This document shows, piece by piece, positions 35,080 to 46,536 of a DNA stretch of 50,289 nt. The position numbers and the translations under genes are program-made. The stretch lies in contig KB445831.1 in NCBI GenBank assembly GCA_000320605.2, positions 1-50,289 on the forward strand, read 5' to 3'. How positions within the stretch are numbered: the stretch's first letter is position 1; every line of letters begins with the position of its first letter. The notes beneath the pieces were generated by a model. The model searched no databases. It was not told the origin of the DNA and saw only the letters and a list, made by a program, of their open reading frames with translations. The DNA is from Gelatoporia subvermispora B. Taxonomy: Eukaryota; Basidiomycota; Agaricomycetes; Polyporales; Gelatoporiaceae.

Positions 35080-36229
35080 TCAGTCAAGGCTCACAGAGGC
35101 TGTCGACGACGGAAGAGCCGCTGTCGACGAAGGAGCTGCTGTCACCGACGAAGGAACCGCTGTCGCCGACGCAGATCCGTTCGCAGCAGCAGTCGCGGTA
35201 GCGAGGTTGGCAGAGACAGCTGCGGTGACCGAGCTGAATTCCTCGCCGACAGCGGCGGTCGCCTCAGCGAGTAGAGATTCCGCAGGACCTTGAACTACGA
35301 ACGTCAGTGAGTGATTAGAGGCCGACTATATCAACGTACTGGATGAGGGCAGCTCCGCGATGAAGGATTCCGCGACATCGACGGCGTCCTCGCTCAGCGA
35401 GGATATCGCGCTGAGGACCTCGTTGAGGTCATCCACAGCTGGGGACCTCTATGAGCACGTAGTCACGGTGAAGAGTATTTAGAACATACAGATTTGACGT
35501 GCAGCAAGGCGGCGAGCAGCCTCACGAGAACGACGACCGAACGTGTTGTGGATAGCTGGAGCAAGAGTAAGACTCGTGCGGCATTCCACCACGGGATAAT
35601 GGGACATACCGTTATCAAGCTGCTGGACATTGCTTTCCTCTTGTTGCGCGATGTTCTGACCGTACGCAGCCGCATCAGCACCAATTTGTTGAGCATCAGA
35701 ACTGATCGAGCGACGGCCGAACCCGCTGTTAATCGCTGAAACTGGAGTCAGATACACATGTCAGACATATAAGGCGTCAACGCACCACTTGCGAGCTGCT
35801 GCGCGTTGCTCGCCTCCTGCGATGCAATGCTGTGGCCATACGCAGCGGCGTCAGAAGCGATCTGCTGGCCATCGGATGTCACTGTGCACGAAACATTAGT
35901 TCCGTTTTGCAATTGGTCGAGGGTGGGAGACTTACAGTCGCGAGGCTTGGGAGCTGGGGTAGGCTCAGCACGGCCCCAGATGGACTGGACCGCGCTGCCG
36001 ACAGCGGACACCTGAGCGCCGTGCACGTTCATCCAATCGTCACCGAACTGTGTGGCATCTTGAGAGATCTGGTTTAGGTCGCTGGACACTGAAAGGATGT
36101 CAGTAGAGTCTTTCTTCGGGGATGACAAAACGTACGGTCACGCTTGGCGAGCAGCTCGGGGTTGATGACGAGTGCAGACGCGCAGTTGACGGCGAGGAAG
36201 ATGGAAGCGACAAAGGTGTTGGCGTACAT
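35080..36229 (-). CDS. Secreted protein with duplicated exon modules
   Basis: Unrecognised secreted protein of about 280 residues in seven exons: 36229-36136, 36088-35936, 35881-35786, 35735-35610, 35555-35490, 35438-35340 and 35288-35080. It starts with a signal peptide (MYANTFVASIFLAVNCASA) and a KRD processing-like site. Exons 3 and 4 encode related modules: QQIASDAAAYGHSIASQE and QQIGADAAAYGQNIAQQE, each followed by SNxQQL. Exons 4 and 5 both begin AI(N/H)-x2-FGRRS. All six introns are phase 1, so whole exons can be copied or skipped without changing frame. The C-terminus is a Ser/Thr/Ala/Pro-rich tail without a clear GPI hydrophobic end. Exon 7 has two possible acceptors 6 nt apart. It could be an effector-like or wall-associated protein; function is unknown. 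Confidence 0.75.
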
Positions 36230-36383
36230 ATCGAGGAAATGAAAGGACTAATTGAGATAGGTAAGATGTCGTAAAGAGTCGAATCGGTGCCCGAAAGAAG
36301 TGTTCGTGAAGATGAAAGAAAAGACGATGTGCAGTGGTGGGACGACCGGCGTTCACAAGGAGCAACTCACTACTTCGACCACG

Positions 36384-36390
36384 TTATATA
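36384..36390 (-). promoter_or_regulatory. TATA-like box upstream of the secreted repeat protein
   Basis: The minus strand reads TATATAA about 155 bp upstream of the ATG at 36229, which fits a core promoter position. Confidence 0.4.
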
Positions 36391-37105
36391 CAGTTAGCAG
36401 CGCTGGCTACGAACCGCACATCACGACCGCAGTCGCGTTGGTGGTGCAAAGTGGATCGCACCGATGATGGTAAGAGGTGCTAGTCGCCGGCAACACCGTT
36501 CTCATCGATGAGAGATTCCGTCATACCTGTATAGAGGTGACATTCAATCAATCCATGAAACGGGGTCATGATCAACAAGTACGCACCTATACCGTTTGGC
36601 GGTTGACCAGTCAGTTACTCAGAAACGCTGCCTGTCATGACGCCGTGATAGACCATTCACCGTCGGACTCGGACTGACTTGAGAGCAACGTCCTCGACAA
36701 AAGCCTGAAATGGCTCGCACATTTGCTATGGATTGAGTAGCCAAATTGCGGCAGTATAGTAAACGAACATGTTAGTCTATGTTAGCCACTAAAGCGCCGT
36801 GGAGAAGGCAGAGCTCGGGAGCAATCACCAAGTGGAGTCCTCGATTGATCTACGAAGATTTAAGTGGAAATCACACCGCTACGTGCATCACATAGCACAG
36901 CAAACTTCCTCATCTATGCGCAGTCAGCAGCTGCCGCACGACAATGTCATGTCATGCGTCGTCTCCCGGGCGTTCCTTTCGTTCCGTTGCAGAGAGATCT
37001 ACTCTGGAGTCATCACGCATTATCAGCGATAGCATACACAGCTTTGGAAACATACATCCCATCCTTCTCTACTTCTCTACACAGCACGAATGACCTCGTA
37101 CAATA
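36391..37105. other. 0.7-kb gap without a supported gene
   Basis: Located between the promoter of the secreted protein and the 3' end of DSK2. Frames here are short and show no motifs. Confidence 0.45.
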
Positions 37106-38741
37106 TTATAGTCCGCCTCCGTTCAAGATATACTCGATCGCCGAATGCACGTTCCCGCCTGTCGCGAGGAGCGCCCGTATGTTCTGGGAAGCATTCGTGA
37201 AGCCCATATCCTGCAGTTGCTGCAACCGACAGACCACAATCAGCTTTATCTCCACAACCAGTAAGACAGCACTATGCCAGCTCACCTGCAATTGCACCTC
37301 GAACCGCTCCTCCGGCGGCCTCGTGTTGGTAGGGGCCGGCGGGGACCCCAGACCTCCGAGTCCGCCGAATGCACCGAGCCCCAGTGGGTCCGCGCCGCCC
37401 GCCGCGCCTGCTCCTGCGCCCCCAGCGCCCCACATGCTCAGCATCTGCTGCATGAGCGCCGGGTTGAACATGCCCATGCCGCCCAGCGGGTCTGGCGTGG
37501 CTCCCGGCTGCGCACCAGCTGCCCCGGGTGTCCCAGTTGGAGACGCCGGACTGGCCGAGGGAGCTGCGCCAAGCGGAGGTGGGAAGAAGGCGCCGAAGGG
37601 GTTCGGAAGTGCGCCGGCACCTGCGGGGGGCGCACCGAGGGCGGGAGGGGATTGCGCGTCTTGACCCTGTGCCTGACGTGCGTGCGAGGGGAGGCCGGGG
37701 GCGGGGAAGGCACCCGCGCCGCCTGCACCGCCGAAGCCGCCCATCCCGGGCGCGACCCCGCTCTCGCGCATCATTGACGACATTTGCAGCATCATCCGGA
37801 GCGTCTCTGGGTTCGACCTGTGCGGTGTGCGATGTGAGTACGGCACGATAAGGGATACGGAGTATAGTGCAAAGGAGGGCTGTGGCACGTACATCATCTG
37901 GCGGAACCGCTCGCTCTGGAACACCTGGCGGACCTGCGGGCCCATAGCGGCAAGCTGGGGGTTGGACGCGATAAGCTGATCAAGAACGGCCGGGTTCGAC
38001 ATCACGCTTGACATCTGTTGCAGGAACTGCGGCGAGTTGAGCATGGATTGCATCTGCCCATCACACACAGCTCGTCAGCGGAAGATGTTACACAGCAAGC
38101 TGCGCGACGCACCATGTTCGGGTCATTCGGGTTCAGCCCCATGTCCGCAAACGGATTCAGCCCCGCCATGAGGCCGTACCCCATATGACTGTTGAGCTGC
38201 GTGAGCGGATCGTGAATGTTCTGACCGGCTTGCATCGTGGGCAGCGGCTGCGCGGCCGCCGGCTGAGTGCTGGCTGTCGCGCTCCGTGCAGCGCCCTTCA
38301 CCATGTGAATGGTATGAGACGACTGGATCTTGTATGTCGCGAGCGCATCCTCGTCCTGCGAGACAACGAAACAAAGGATAACGAGGGCATCGTGAGAAGG
38401 ACAGGTCGCCGCGGGAATGCACTCAGAAAGTCACCTTCAGTACTCGGCCTATCAGACACGTAAGATGGCGATGGGTACAACGAGAGGGATAACGCACCGG
38501 AGTAGATGAGTCTCTGGCGGTCCGCTGGGACATCGGATTTGTCTGCGATGGCCTGCTTCAGCTCGGCGACGGTCTTGTCTGTCGATATCGTAATTTGAAG
38601 CTTCAGCTCATTCGGCCCTGAGACCACAGTCAAACTTCAGTGACTATAATGATCAATACGAGTTGCGATGAGCGCACCCTTGACATTAATCTGGATGTCG
38701 GACGAGGAGGGGGATGCGGGTGCGTCAGCGGTCGAGGACAT
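37106..38741 (-). CDS. DSK2: Ubiquilin, Dsk2-type ubiquitin shuttle factor
   Basis: Shuttle protein that carries ubiquitinated clients to the proteasome. Seven exons (38741-38678, 38617-38498, 38448-38435, 38355-38113, 38053-37893, 37817-37286, 37219-37106) give about 415 residues. The N-terminal ubiquitin-like domain reads IQINVKGPNELKLQITIS, then RQRLIYSGRVLKDEDALATY. STI1-type segments follow, including MQSMLNSPQFLQQMSSVM and NPETLRMMLQM. The middle is a Gly/Ala/Pro-rich low-complexity region. The UBA domain is C-terminal, with QLQDMGFTNASQNIRALLAT and a final AIEYIL. Exon 3 is only 14 nt and is required to complete SGRVLKDE, the hydrophobic-patch region of the UBL. The acceptor of exon 2 at 38618 is chosen because the earlier AG would introduce a stop. 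Confidence 0.93.
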
Positions 38742-39324
38742 GGTGTTCAGCCACAAGTTAGTCTGTACTGGCGCCCGCTTCCCGCGCGAGATATCCTCGG
38801 GCACAGCACCGAATCACATCGAACGCAATTACGCTTCCCTCATATCATCCGGAACGGAGTCTACAGTTCTGATTTTGTAAAAACAGCGGAGCCCAACCGC
38901 AGCCTCGCATTGAGTATATATGTACACAGCACATCGTAGAAGTACGGGTACGAGTCGCGATCGCGGACAGTGCACTACGTATGGAGCTCGCAAGCGACAA
39001 GATTACGCATCACATTACAGCAGGTATCCGTGACGTACCGCCGTGCGCAGGTAACCCCAGCCGGGTCGCACGCCAACATCCAGCACACTCGTAGTAGTCC
39101 AATGTCCGTAGGGAATAGATGTTATGATACTGGCTCCGCATGAAGTAGTCCGAAACAGCCAAGAAAAATCTCACTCTAATGGCCCGTCGCGCGGCCAGGG
39201 GTATGACATGTTTGAGAAAGCGCCCCGTCTGGATGAAAGCGCACATGTATCTGGATAAGTCTGAGTTCCCTATGCAGGAGGACAAACAAAATGGACTCAC
39301 ATTCCAAAATACAACACATGTCCC
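38742..39324. other. DSK2 promoter side / tetraspanin 3' side
   Basis: This 583-bp gap has no supported gene. It should contain the DSK2 promoter and the 3' UTR of the tetraspanin gene. Confidence 0.45.
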
Positions 39325-40822
39325 TTAGCTCTTGCCGCCGATAGAGTCATACTTGGCACCGTTGTAAGTCGACGATGCGCTCAAGCTGCTGCTGTACGGG
39401 ACCGTCGGCATCGCGTCGAGTTGGAGATTCGAGCGCGACCGCGCCAGGATCTCAGATGCGACGTCATTGCCGTATTGCTCCGCTAGTTGGCTGGAGGCGC
39501 CCATCAGCGCTGGGCACGGATAGAAAGCAGAAATACGTACTTGGCGTAGTTGTCCATGATAACCGCCATGCTGTTCATGTTCAAGCGGTACGCCTTGGGC
39601 ATCATACCCTTACCGAAGCGGTACGTGACGTGGTTGGAGCAGAGGAGCCCGACGACCATAATGGCGATCTGCGCGGGCACGAGCGAGAACACGACGGTGT
39701 ACCACCGCTCGAGCGCCATGCGCTCGAACGCGACGTAAGGCGCCTTGCAGCCGGGTAAGAGGGAGCGCGCGTAGCACGTTTGGCTGATAGTCGCCTCGAC
39801 GAAGGGGTTGAAGTAGCCACAGCATCCTAGCTGGTTCTGGACGCGGAGACGGCCTTCCAGCCCAAGGTCGCGAGACCATTGCGCATTGATCTTGCCCTCG
39901 AGGTTGAAGGTACGCTTCTTGTAAGTGATGTAACCCGGAGTGACAAGGAAGGCAAAGACGATCCAGAGGAGGAACGAGTAGGTAGCAAGGAACGCGCGGT
40001 TGTTGAGCAGAATGCCAGACCAGCCGAGAAGGGAGGTAAAGACGCCCAGCGACGCGGCGAGCGTCGAGATGATCAACTCGGTGCGGTTGCCGACGCGGAT
40101 GATGTCGGCGTGCGTCCAGACGTTGAACCAGATAAGCAGGCAGGCGATAAGCCCGGTCAAGGTGTATCCCGTGAACTACAAGGGACGAGAATAAGCGAGA
40201 GCCGAACAAGGACAGCGACGTGGTCAACGTACGATAATGTTCGCGACGAAGAGGGTCCACTTGAAACGGTTCCAGCGCAGCTTGGGCTTGGTGCGACCGC
40301 CCTCGCGGGTGTTGAACTCCACGCCGTCGTAATCATCGTCGCCGTCGCCGGGCATGCGAGACTCATTGCTCTTGAACGCCTCGCGCCCGCCACCGCGCTT
40401 GGGCATCACATCGTCGGCAGCGCCCTTCCAGTTCTTTCTGCGCTTGGGGCCGCCTGTGAGGAGGGTGCCGGAGAACTTGGATGGGAGGTAGTTGACACTG
40501 AGCGAGGGCGCAATGCTCTTGGTGTCGGAATTGGAGTTGAAGGGGTTCTCATTTTTGGGCGATAAGGAGCGGAATGAGCTATTGCGGGAGCTAAAAGGAA
40601 GGTTGGGGGGCTCAAGGGGTGCGTTGGCGTCGTTGCTCATGCCGGCGAGAATATGGCGAGTGGACGCGGCGTTGGACTGATGCGAGTTGAGGGAGGATGT
40701 CCTGGAATGGCTGTCAGCGATAGGGCGGTCAGCGACGACGAACACTCTGCCACGCCTGTTGTTGGCAGTGGTATGCAAGGAAAAACCAAAACGAAATGAA
40801 CGTACGCAGGGAGGTCGTCCAT
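39325..40822 (-). CDS. Fungal tetraspanin, CCG type
   Basis: Four-pass membrane protein of about 428 residues in four exons (40822-40806, 40701-40233, 40175-39541, 39490-39325). A ~145-residue cytoplasmic N-terminus is Ser/Asn-rich then basic. Membrane segments are near residues 155-178, 194-216, 223-246 and 321-342. The large outer loop has the tetraspanin signature CCG at 280-282 plus further cysteines at C296 and C305. The C-terminal tail is ~80 residues and Ser-rich. The layout with a long N-terminus resembles the basidiomycete Tsp2-like group more than Pls1, which has a short N-terminus; this assignment is tentative. Exon 1 is 17 nt; the ATG at 40638 at the start of MSNDANAP would be an alternative start that drops 26 residues. 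Confidence 0.85.
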
Positions 40823-41438
40823 CTAACCGGCAAAGCGACGCCAGCGAGGCGAGCAGAGGCGAGGCAGTGAAGCGTTTGTGAGCGGCGCCGTCCGACAATT
40901 TACGCAATTTCACACGCACCCTGGCTCGTGGTTGTGGCGACGGTGAGCGCCCGTGCCCCGTGCTCGAATCCAGATACGTTGACCAGACCCTCTGCATCGT
41001 CCTCGCGGGCGGGGAGGTAGATTGTTAGTACAACAGACAACAAGGGGGAAGATGGTAGTACAAGTACAAGATGGGACGATGGTCTGTTCCCATCCACGAT
41101 TGAACACACCAGGACTTCGATCGTCGGGCTCTTTTCCATGCTAACCGACAACATATCCCCACGTGAGACCTGTCATCCCGCCATATGTTTTCCACCGCAC
41201 TAGTCTCCATTTGTATTCGTATACGTGTAGCTACCTCCTAGAACAATGCACGATGCAATAACGATTGCGAGACAAAGCATCGAAAGCTGTACAACGACCA
41301 AAGCGTCTGTTGGGTCCAATGAAATGGGAAAGTTCGAAGCCGTGAACAACCATCCATATCGCGCCAATACGCACTACCACCGCGTCCCCCCGCATGTCAA
41401 CTCCTCCACGGGAGCGCAGAAAGAATATGGATTCCCCG
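40823..41438. other. Gap between tetraspanin and SCC4
   Basis: This 616-bp gap contains the tetraspanin promoter and the 3' UTR of SCC4. No gene is supported. Confidence 0.45.
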
Positions 41439-44177
41439 CTAGAATCTGGCCCTTCGCGTGAGGTTGTCCACCGCTGCGCGCAGGTGCGTATTTACGGCGG
41501 CCTGCTTCTTCGCGCGGTCTTCCTTCCCCGCCCTCTTGTGCAGTTCTGTCCGGAAAAATGCATCAGCGATCCGCACGTGGATCCGATCGACAGGGCTGCA
41601 GGCCGTCATAAGGCCTGACTGCACCCTTTACTCACCCAAAAATCGCTCTCCGATCCACAGCCCCAGGGGCACATTTCCGACCACTGGCGCAACCTGCGCA
41701 CCTGTCCCCCCGCCCTGCACCTTCGCGGGCGGCGCACCGAGCCCTGCGGCAATCTGCTCGCACGTCTGGAGCATCTCCCGCGCGTGTTCGCCTGCTGTGT
41801 GCAGATAGTGCGCAGCAATGAGCGCGAGGATGAGCGCGCGCATGTGATTATCCTGCGCGCTGCTCGCCAGCGCAAGTGCGCGTTTCAGGTGTTGCCTGCA
41901 CGAAGGGAGGGTGAGTGACATATCCTCAAGCCAGAGAAGGGGGCCAGCTTACTTGGCTCTCAAGATCTCAGGAGCAAGGCACGCCTCGATGACTTGCCCG
42001 ATTGCCTCCAGCGTCCCACCTATACCCTTACACAATTTTGCGACCTCTGCAGCCTCCTGCAGATCGACTTGAAAATTGGAGGGGTGACACCTGGCGCCAG
42101 TTTGGTTGGTGCCGGCTCGGTTCATTCCGATCTGAAGAGTGATAGCTCCCGCTCTGGCTGCGATATCCTCGAAGCTATACTCCGCGGCACAGTGCGCCGC
42201 GACGTGGTAGCAGTCTAGAGCACGCTCCTGCTGGCCTAGAGCGTGCGCTAGGTGCGCGTGATGGAGGGCGATCCGGGCTTCAAATAGGTGAAAAATAGAA
42301 TAGGTCCGTGTATGCGCAATTAGCATATCCAGATTCTAGAAGAATACGATCGTGAGCAAGGCCATTTGAAGTCAACGTGGTGAGCCTTACATCTTCAGCG
42401 ACTTCAAACTCGCTCCGCAGTATAGACACCTGAGGAGGCAGTGAATAATTTGCGAACGAGTGATCAGACGATCTGCATACCGCTACGACTTCACATAACA
42501 TATCCGCCTTGATCTTCGCCAAGCGCAGCTCGGTCTCTTCGACGTCACCTAGGCTAGCCCAATTTGTCACTGGAAAGTAGCCAAAAGTCAGCGCATCCCC
42601 CGAGATAGCGTCTTGCCTGCGTACGCACAGAAAATCTCGCGAGAAGCCTCTACCTCCCATGCTACCAGACCTTCAGTCGCGAAGATCTTCCTCTTCGGTC
42701 TGCGCCCAACGGCATCACGCTTCGCTGTACTGCTCACGAGGAATGCGAGGAGAAATAATACGCGCGGATGTGTGACATGCACCGACAAGGGGTGGCTGTC
42801 CGGGAGACTTATCTGGGAGGGAATTCAATCACCGCGTCAACTCGGATTCGTCCCGTGAAGGACGCTATACTCACCTCAACGATACCATTCGGGAACTTGT
42901 CCAGCGCACCAGAATCCAGCAATGCATGAAGATGCGCGAGTCGTGGCGAAACTTCCACCGCGCTCCCCACATGCGTATAAAACACCACCGCAAGCATTAG
43001 CAGATGCAGTGCAATTGCCGCCTCAAACGCATCCTCAAACCTTACGTTGCACATCTGCAGCGGCGTTGGGGCGTCCGAGCCTCTCCCCGCGCCCCTAGCG
43101 GGCTTGGGCGTCGAACACGGTACATACGCGAGCCTGAGCGCCTCCTCCGCGAGTGCGAGCGCGCCGGGGACGTCCGCCCACATCGCCGACGCAACCAGGA
43201 TGCGCAGGCGGAGGACCCGCGCGAGTATGGTTACGCGATCGTGCCCCCGCGCGTCCGCCGCGTCCTCCAGGTCCTGCACGGTTGCGAGTGCGGCGTGGAT
43301 GTCCTGTGCGCTCGTGGGTGGCTGCGACGAGGGCTGAGAGGGGTGCGACGCGGGTGCAGCGGGCGTGGTGTAGAGGGAGATGGCGGCGAGGTGCGCGGAA
43401 TAGACAATGTGCGCAGGGTCGGACGCCGAGAGGGAGGTGATGAGCTTGCGCAGTTGCGTGCGCGCGAATTTGGTTTTGTGCTGCCAGTGCGAGAATTGCG
43501 CCTGGAGGAGCACGATGTGGTGCTTGTATGCGCGGAGAGAAGGATGCTGGGATAATGTCTGTGAGCTCTGCGTCGCAGGGCTTGAGTAAAAGTATTATTC
43601 ACCTTCTGAGCGATGATGGACTGCAAACGAGACGAACGTCAGCGTCCGTATATGCGCATATATCGACTCGAATAACATTCAAATATTGCATCGGCGTGTC
43701 CGGGGCGGCCCCCGGCGCACGAGGAAGCAAACAGGAAGGGGAAGGACTTACTCCTTTGCTGAGCGCCTTTGCCACCTGCAAGAATCGTCCGAAGACCTCA
43801 GGATATGCGTTCCAATCGTTGATGTATATGCGCACCTCGGCCTCTATACCCTTCGCCCATGGGTAGGCATCGTTCTCGCTGAGCCCTCCGTCGATCGCCT
43901 TCAAACCCAGCTCCGCCAGCTGGGTCCACGCACGACATTCGATCTCCGGTGACAAAGCTGGCTGCGCCAAACACTTCCTGAGGGATACAATAGACAGATA
44001 CAGAGACTGCACGTAAAATCGATGATTCGGGGGATGCGCAAGCAGACCGGGGAGCGAGGCGAGGAGCACGGGCGGTGGAAGGGACGTCAGCGTGCTTGAG
44101 GACGCCTCAGGCTGAGCGGCCTTTCCCCGTGTATCGAGCCTCTTGCGCTTGACGGGGCGAGGGTTGTCGTCGGACAT
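41439..44177 (-). CDS. SCC4: Cohesin loading factor, Scc4/Mau2 type
   Basis: Helical TPR-like subunit of the Scc2-Scc4 loader, which places cohesin on chromosomes. Nine exons on the minus strand (44177-43752, 43620-43603, 43558-42875, 42812-42629, 42569-42481, 42429-42391, 42335-41953, 41895-41636, 41545-41439) give about 729 residues. The N-terminus is short and basic (VKRKRLDTRGK), suggesting nuclear import. Typical blocks are SLRAYKHHIVLLQAQFSHWQ, FARTQLRKLI, the TAKRDAVGRRPKRK stretch and TPR-like helices such as LGQQERALDCYHVAA and HLKRALALASSA. The KRDxVGRRPKRK block is what points to this family. Exon 2 is 18 nt (SIIAQK). The C-terminus ends in a charged helix (EDRAKKQAAVNTHL). A possible 34-nt intron near 42070 was rejected since the frame is open through it. 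Confidence 0.8.
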
Positions 44178-44532
44178 GGTGGATAGAGGGCAAGATGTAT
44201 GCGCTGGGCGACTGGTCGCGTCGAGCGTGGCGTCGCGCGGGAAGGCGCGTCTTTCCTCGAGCGCGCCATGAGCGTGACGTGACACACGCGTCGCGTCACT
44301 GTCTCGGCGGTGTCACAGTCGGCGGGCAAGGGGCGCTTGCAGAAGAGGCGCTCGAAGAGGCGCGCGCCTCGTTGCACGCTTTGCCGCTTGCTCACGCCAT
44401 CTGCGTCATCCTCCTCGACCAGCTCGGCTTACACACAGCGACGGGCAGCGACGACCAGCTAGCTGCGCATACATCGACGCAAGATTCCAGCCTCTAGACG
44501 CTACTAAGCCCGGTGTAAGCAAGTCCTGCACG
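44178..44532. promoter_or_regulatory. Shared divergent promoter of SCC4 and MCR1
   Basis: The two ATGs are 355 bp apart in opposite directions, so the segment must contain both promoters. It is GC-rich without a clear TATA box. Confidence 0.55.
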
Positions 44533-45895
44533 ATGTCTCTCGCTCGCGCCACCTTCACCGCCCGCCGCACGCTCGTGAGTCGCTGTGAATCTGAATCAAA
44601 CGTCTTCATAACCGACTATTCTACTCTATGTAGCTCACTGGAGCACGGCGGTACAACTCTACTACACCCCCCAAGCCCGCAGCCAAGTCGTCCAACCTGC
44701 CCCTCTGGCTCGGTGGCGCAGGCATCGCCGGCCTCTCGATCTACCTCTACCTCGACAAGGGCGCGGGCGCGCAAAAGGCCGAGCAGAAGAGCGAGCCCGC
44801 CGCGCCCAAGAAGGACGCACTTGACCCGAAGAACTTCGTTGATTTCGAGCTCAAGAAGGTCGAGCCGTATAACTACAATACCGCCAAGTACGTCGCGTCT
44901 CGCTCCACATATCCTCAGCTTTCCTTACCTCACACTTCGTACCCAACAAGATTCGTGTTCGCGCTCCCGCCAGACGCCGCCGCAGAGCTGCCTGTCGCGT
45001 CATGCGTAGTGGTGCAGTCCTCGGCGGACCACCCGTCGCCGCTCAAGACTGGCGAGGGCAAGCCCGTCATCCGGCCCTACACACCCATTACCCCCGACGC
45101 CGAGGGCGAGCTCACCTTCCTCATCAAGCGCTACGACACCGGTGTGATGTCGAAGTACATTCACGAGCTCAAGCCGGGTGAGAAGCTCTCGATCAAGGGA
45201 CCCATTCCAAAGTTCCCCTTCAAGAGTGCGTACACCCTATTTCTCGCGCATATATGCGGCACCAGCTAAGCAGATCGCGTCTAGTCAATGAGTTTGAGGA
45301 AGTCGGCATGGTCGCGGGTGGCTCCGGCATGTGAGTTTGTAGTCTATTCTCATTGTCCGCTCGCTGACCGCTCCCCCGTCGGCGCCCAGCACACCGATGC
45401 ACCAAATTCTGACCCATGCGCTGAACGACCCGTCGAACAAGACCCGTTTCACGCTGATCTTCGCGAACATCGCCGAGCGTGACATCCTCCTGCGCGAGGA
45501 GTTCGAGAAGCTGCGCAAGGAGCACCCGGACACGTTCAACATCGTCTACACGCTGGACAAGCCGGAGTCCGGGTGGAAGGGATACAAGGGGTACGTCAAC
45601 AAGGAGATGATCATGCAGCACCTTGGCCCGCCCAGCCTCGCGGAGAAGGTCAAGATCTTCATTTGCGGTGAGTAGCCTACCCTTCATTTTGCTGAGATGG
45701 GACTGAATCGTCGGCGCAAAGGCCCGCCTGGACAGGTTGCGGCGATTGCGGGAAAGAAGGCGGGGATGAAGCAAGGCGAGCTCGGTGGCATTCTCAAGGA
45801 GCTGGGGTACACTGAGGACCAGGTACGTCCTCCCGTGATAATGTCGTTCAGAGTGCTGAACGGAGCGTGCGTCTGTTCAGGTGTTCAAATTTTAG
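44533..45895 (+). CDS. MCR1: NADH-cytochrome b5 reductase, mitochondrial Mcr1 type
   Basis: FAD enzyme that passes electrons from NADH to cytochrome b5. Seven exons (44533-44574, 44634-44887, 44951-45225, 45285-45330, 45390-45667, 45722-45822, 45881-45895) give about 336 residues. The N-terminus (MSLARATFTARRTLLTGARR) is a mitochondrial presequence, followed by a membrane anchor (LWLGGAGIAGLSIYLYL), which is the Mcr1 layout. The FAD motif RPYTPITP is at residues 140-147, a second flavin segment GVMSKYIHELKPGE follows, and NADH-binding motifs are GGSGITPMHQ (202-211) and CGPPGQ (298-303). It ends in VFKF, as in other b5 reductases; the last exon is only 15 nt and supplies this ending. Six introns all use GT-AG sites. 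Confidence 0.94.
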
Positions 45896-46230
45896 ACGGG
45901 GCTAGGTGGCATCGTAGACGCAGTGTATACTCCAGATTGTACAATGCTGCATCATACCGTTTGGATATCGCATTGATTCAGAGCTCGGCCCTGGCTTCTT
46001 GGGCATCTTCCAGCTGGGTTGCAATATACGTGCGCCGCAGCATCAACACTAGCACATGTTGGAAATCAAGGTGACGCATCCCGCAGTGCGCGCGCGCAAG
46101 TGCGTCGGCGTGCGCCGACGGCGGCGCGCCACATCCATATATGGAAAGCCACCCGATTCACAAGTACGTTCGATCCTGACATGAGATGCTTCCGCGTAGT
46201 GATCTTATCCCGTTCGCACAGGCCAGTACG
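45896..46230. other. Downstream of MCR1, boundary to repeat region
   Basis: This 335-bp stretch holds the MCR1 3' UTR and then sequence of changing composition. No gene is supported. Confidence 0.45.
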
Positions 46231-46286
46231 ACTCTAGGCGCAGGCGCAGGCGTAGTGAGCGCAGGTGAGCGCAGGTGAGCGCAGCG
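46231..46286. repeat. Short minisatellite of GCGCAGG/GTGAGCGCAG units
   Basis: Back-to-back copies of GGCGCA followed by three near-perfect copies of GTGAGCGCAG are visible. It introduces the GCGCAG theme that continues through the next kilobase. Confidence 0.7.
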
Positions 46287-46291
46287 TGAGG

Positions 46292-46331
46292 GTAGCAGTA
46301 GCAGTAGCAGTAGCAGCAGCAGCAGCAGCAA
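46292..46331 (+). repeat. Trinucleotide microsatellite (GTAGCA then GCA)
   Basis: Four GTAGCA hexamers are followed by about five AGC repeats. It is non-coding in this context. Confidence 0.85.
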
Positions 46332-46536
46332 GGGCCCTAATACAACAAGCGCACGCCAAAGTTCACACGGGCGCAGCCACAAGAAGATGAGCGCAGGCGT
46401 TAGTATTTGGCGCAGGCGCAGGCTGCAAAATTAAACGCTCAACCCATGCGCACGTGCACATGAGCGTGTGCGTGCACAATATATATAACAATATATATGT
46501 ATGTAATGTGTATAGTAAGCGATACTAGCTGGATTA

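Noticed and set aside
36864..37664. Plus-strand frame of 266 codons
   Set aside because: Antisense to the Gly/Ala/Pro-rich middle of DSK2; the UBL and UBA domains define the true strand.
42064..42097. 34-nt intron in SCC4
   Set aside because: Too short, and removing it would put the following exon out of frame, while the unspliced frame is open and TPR-like.
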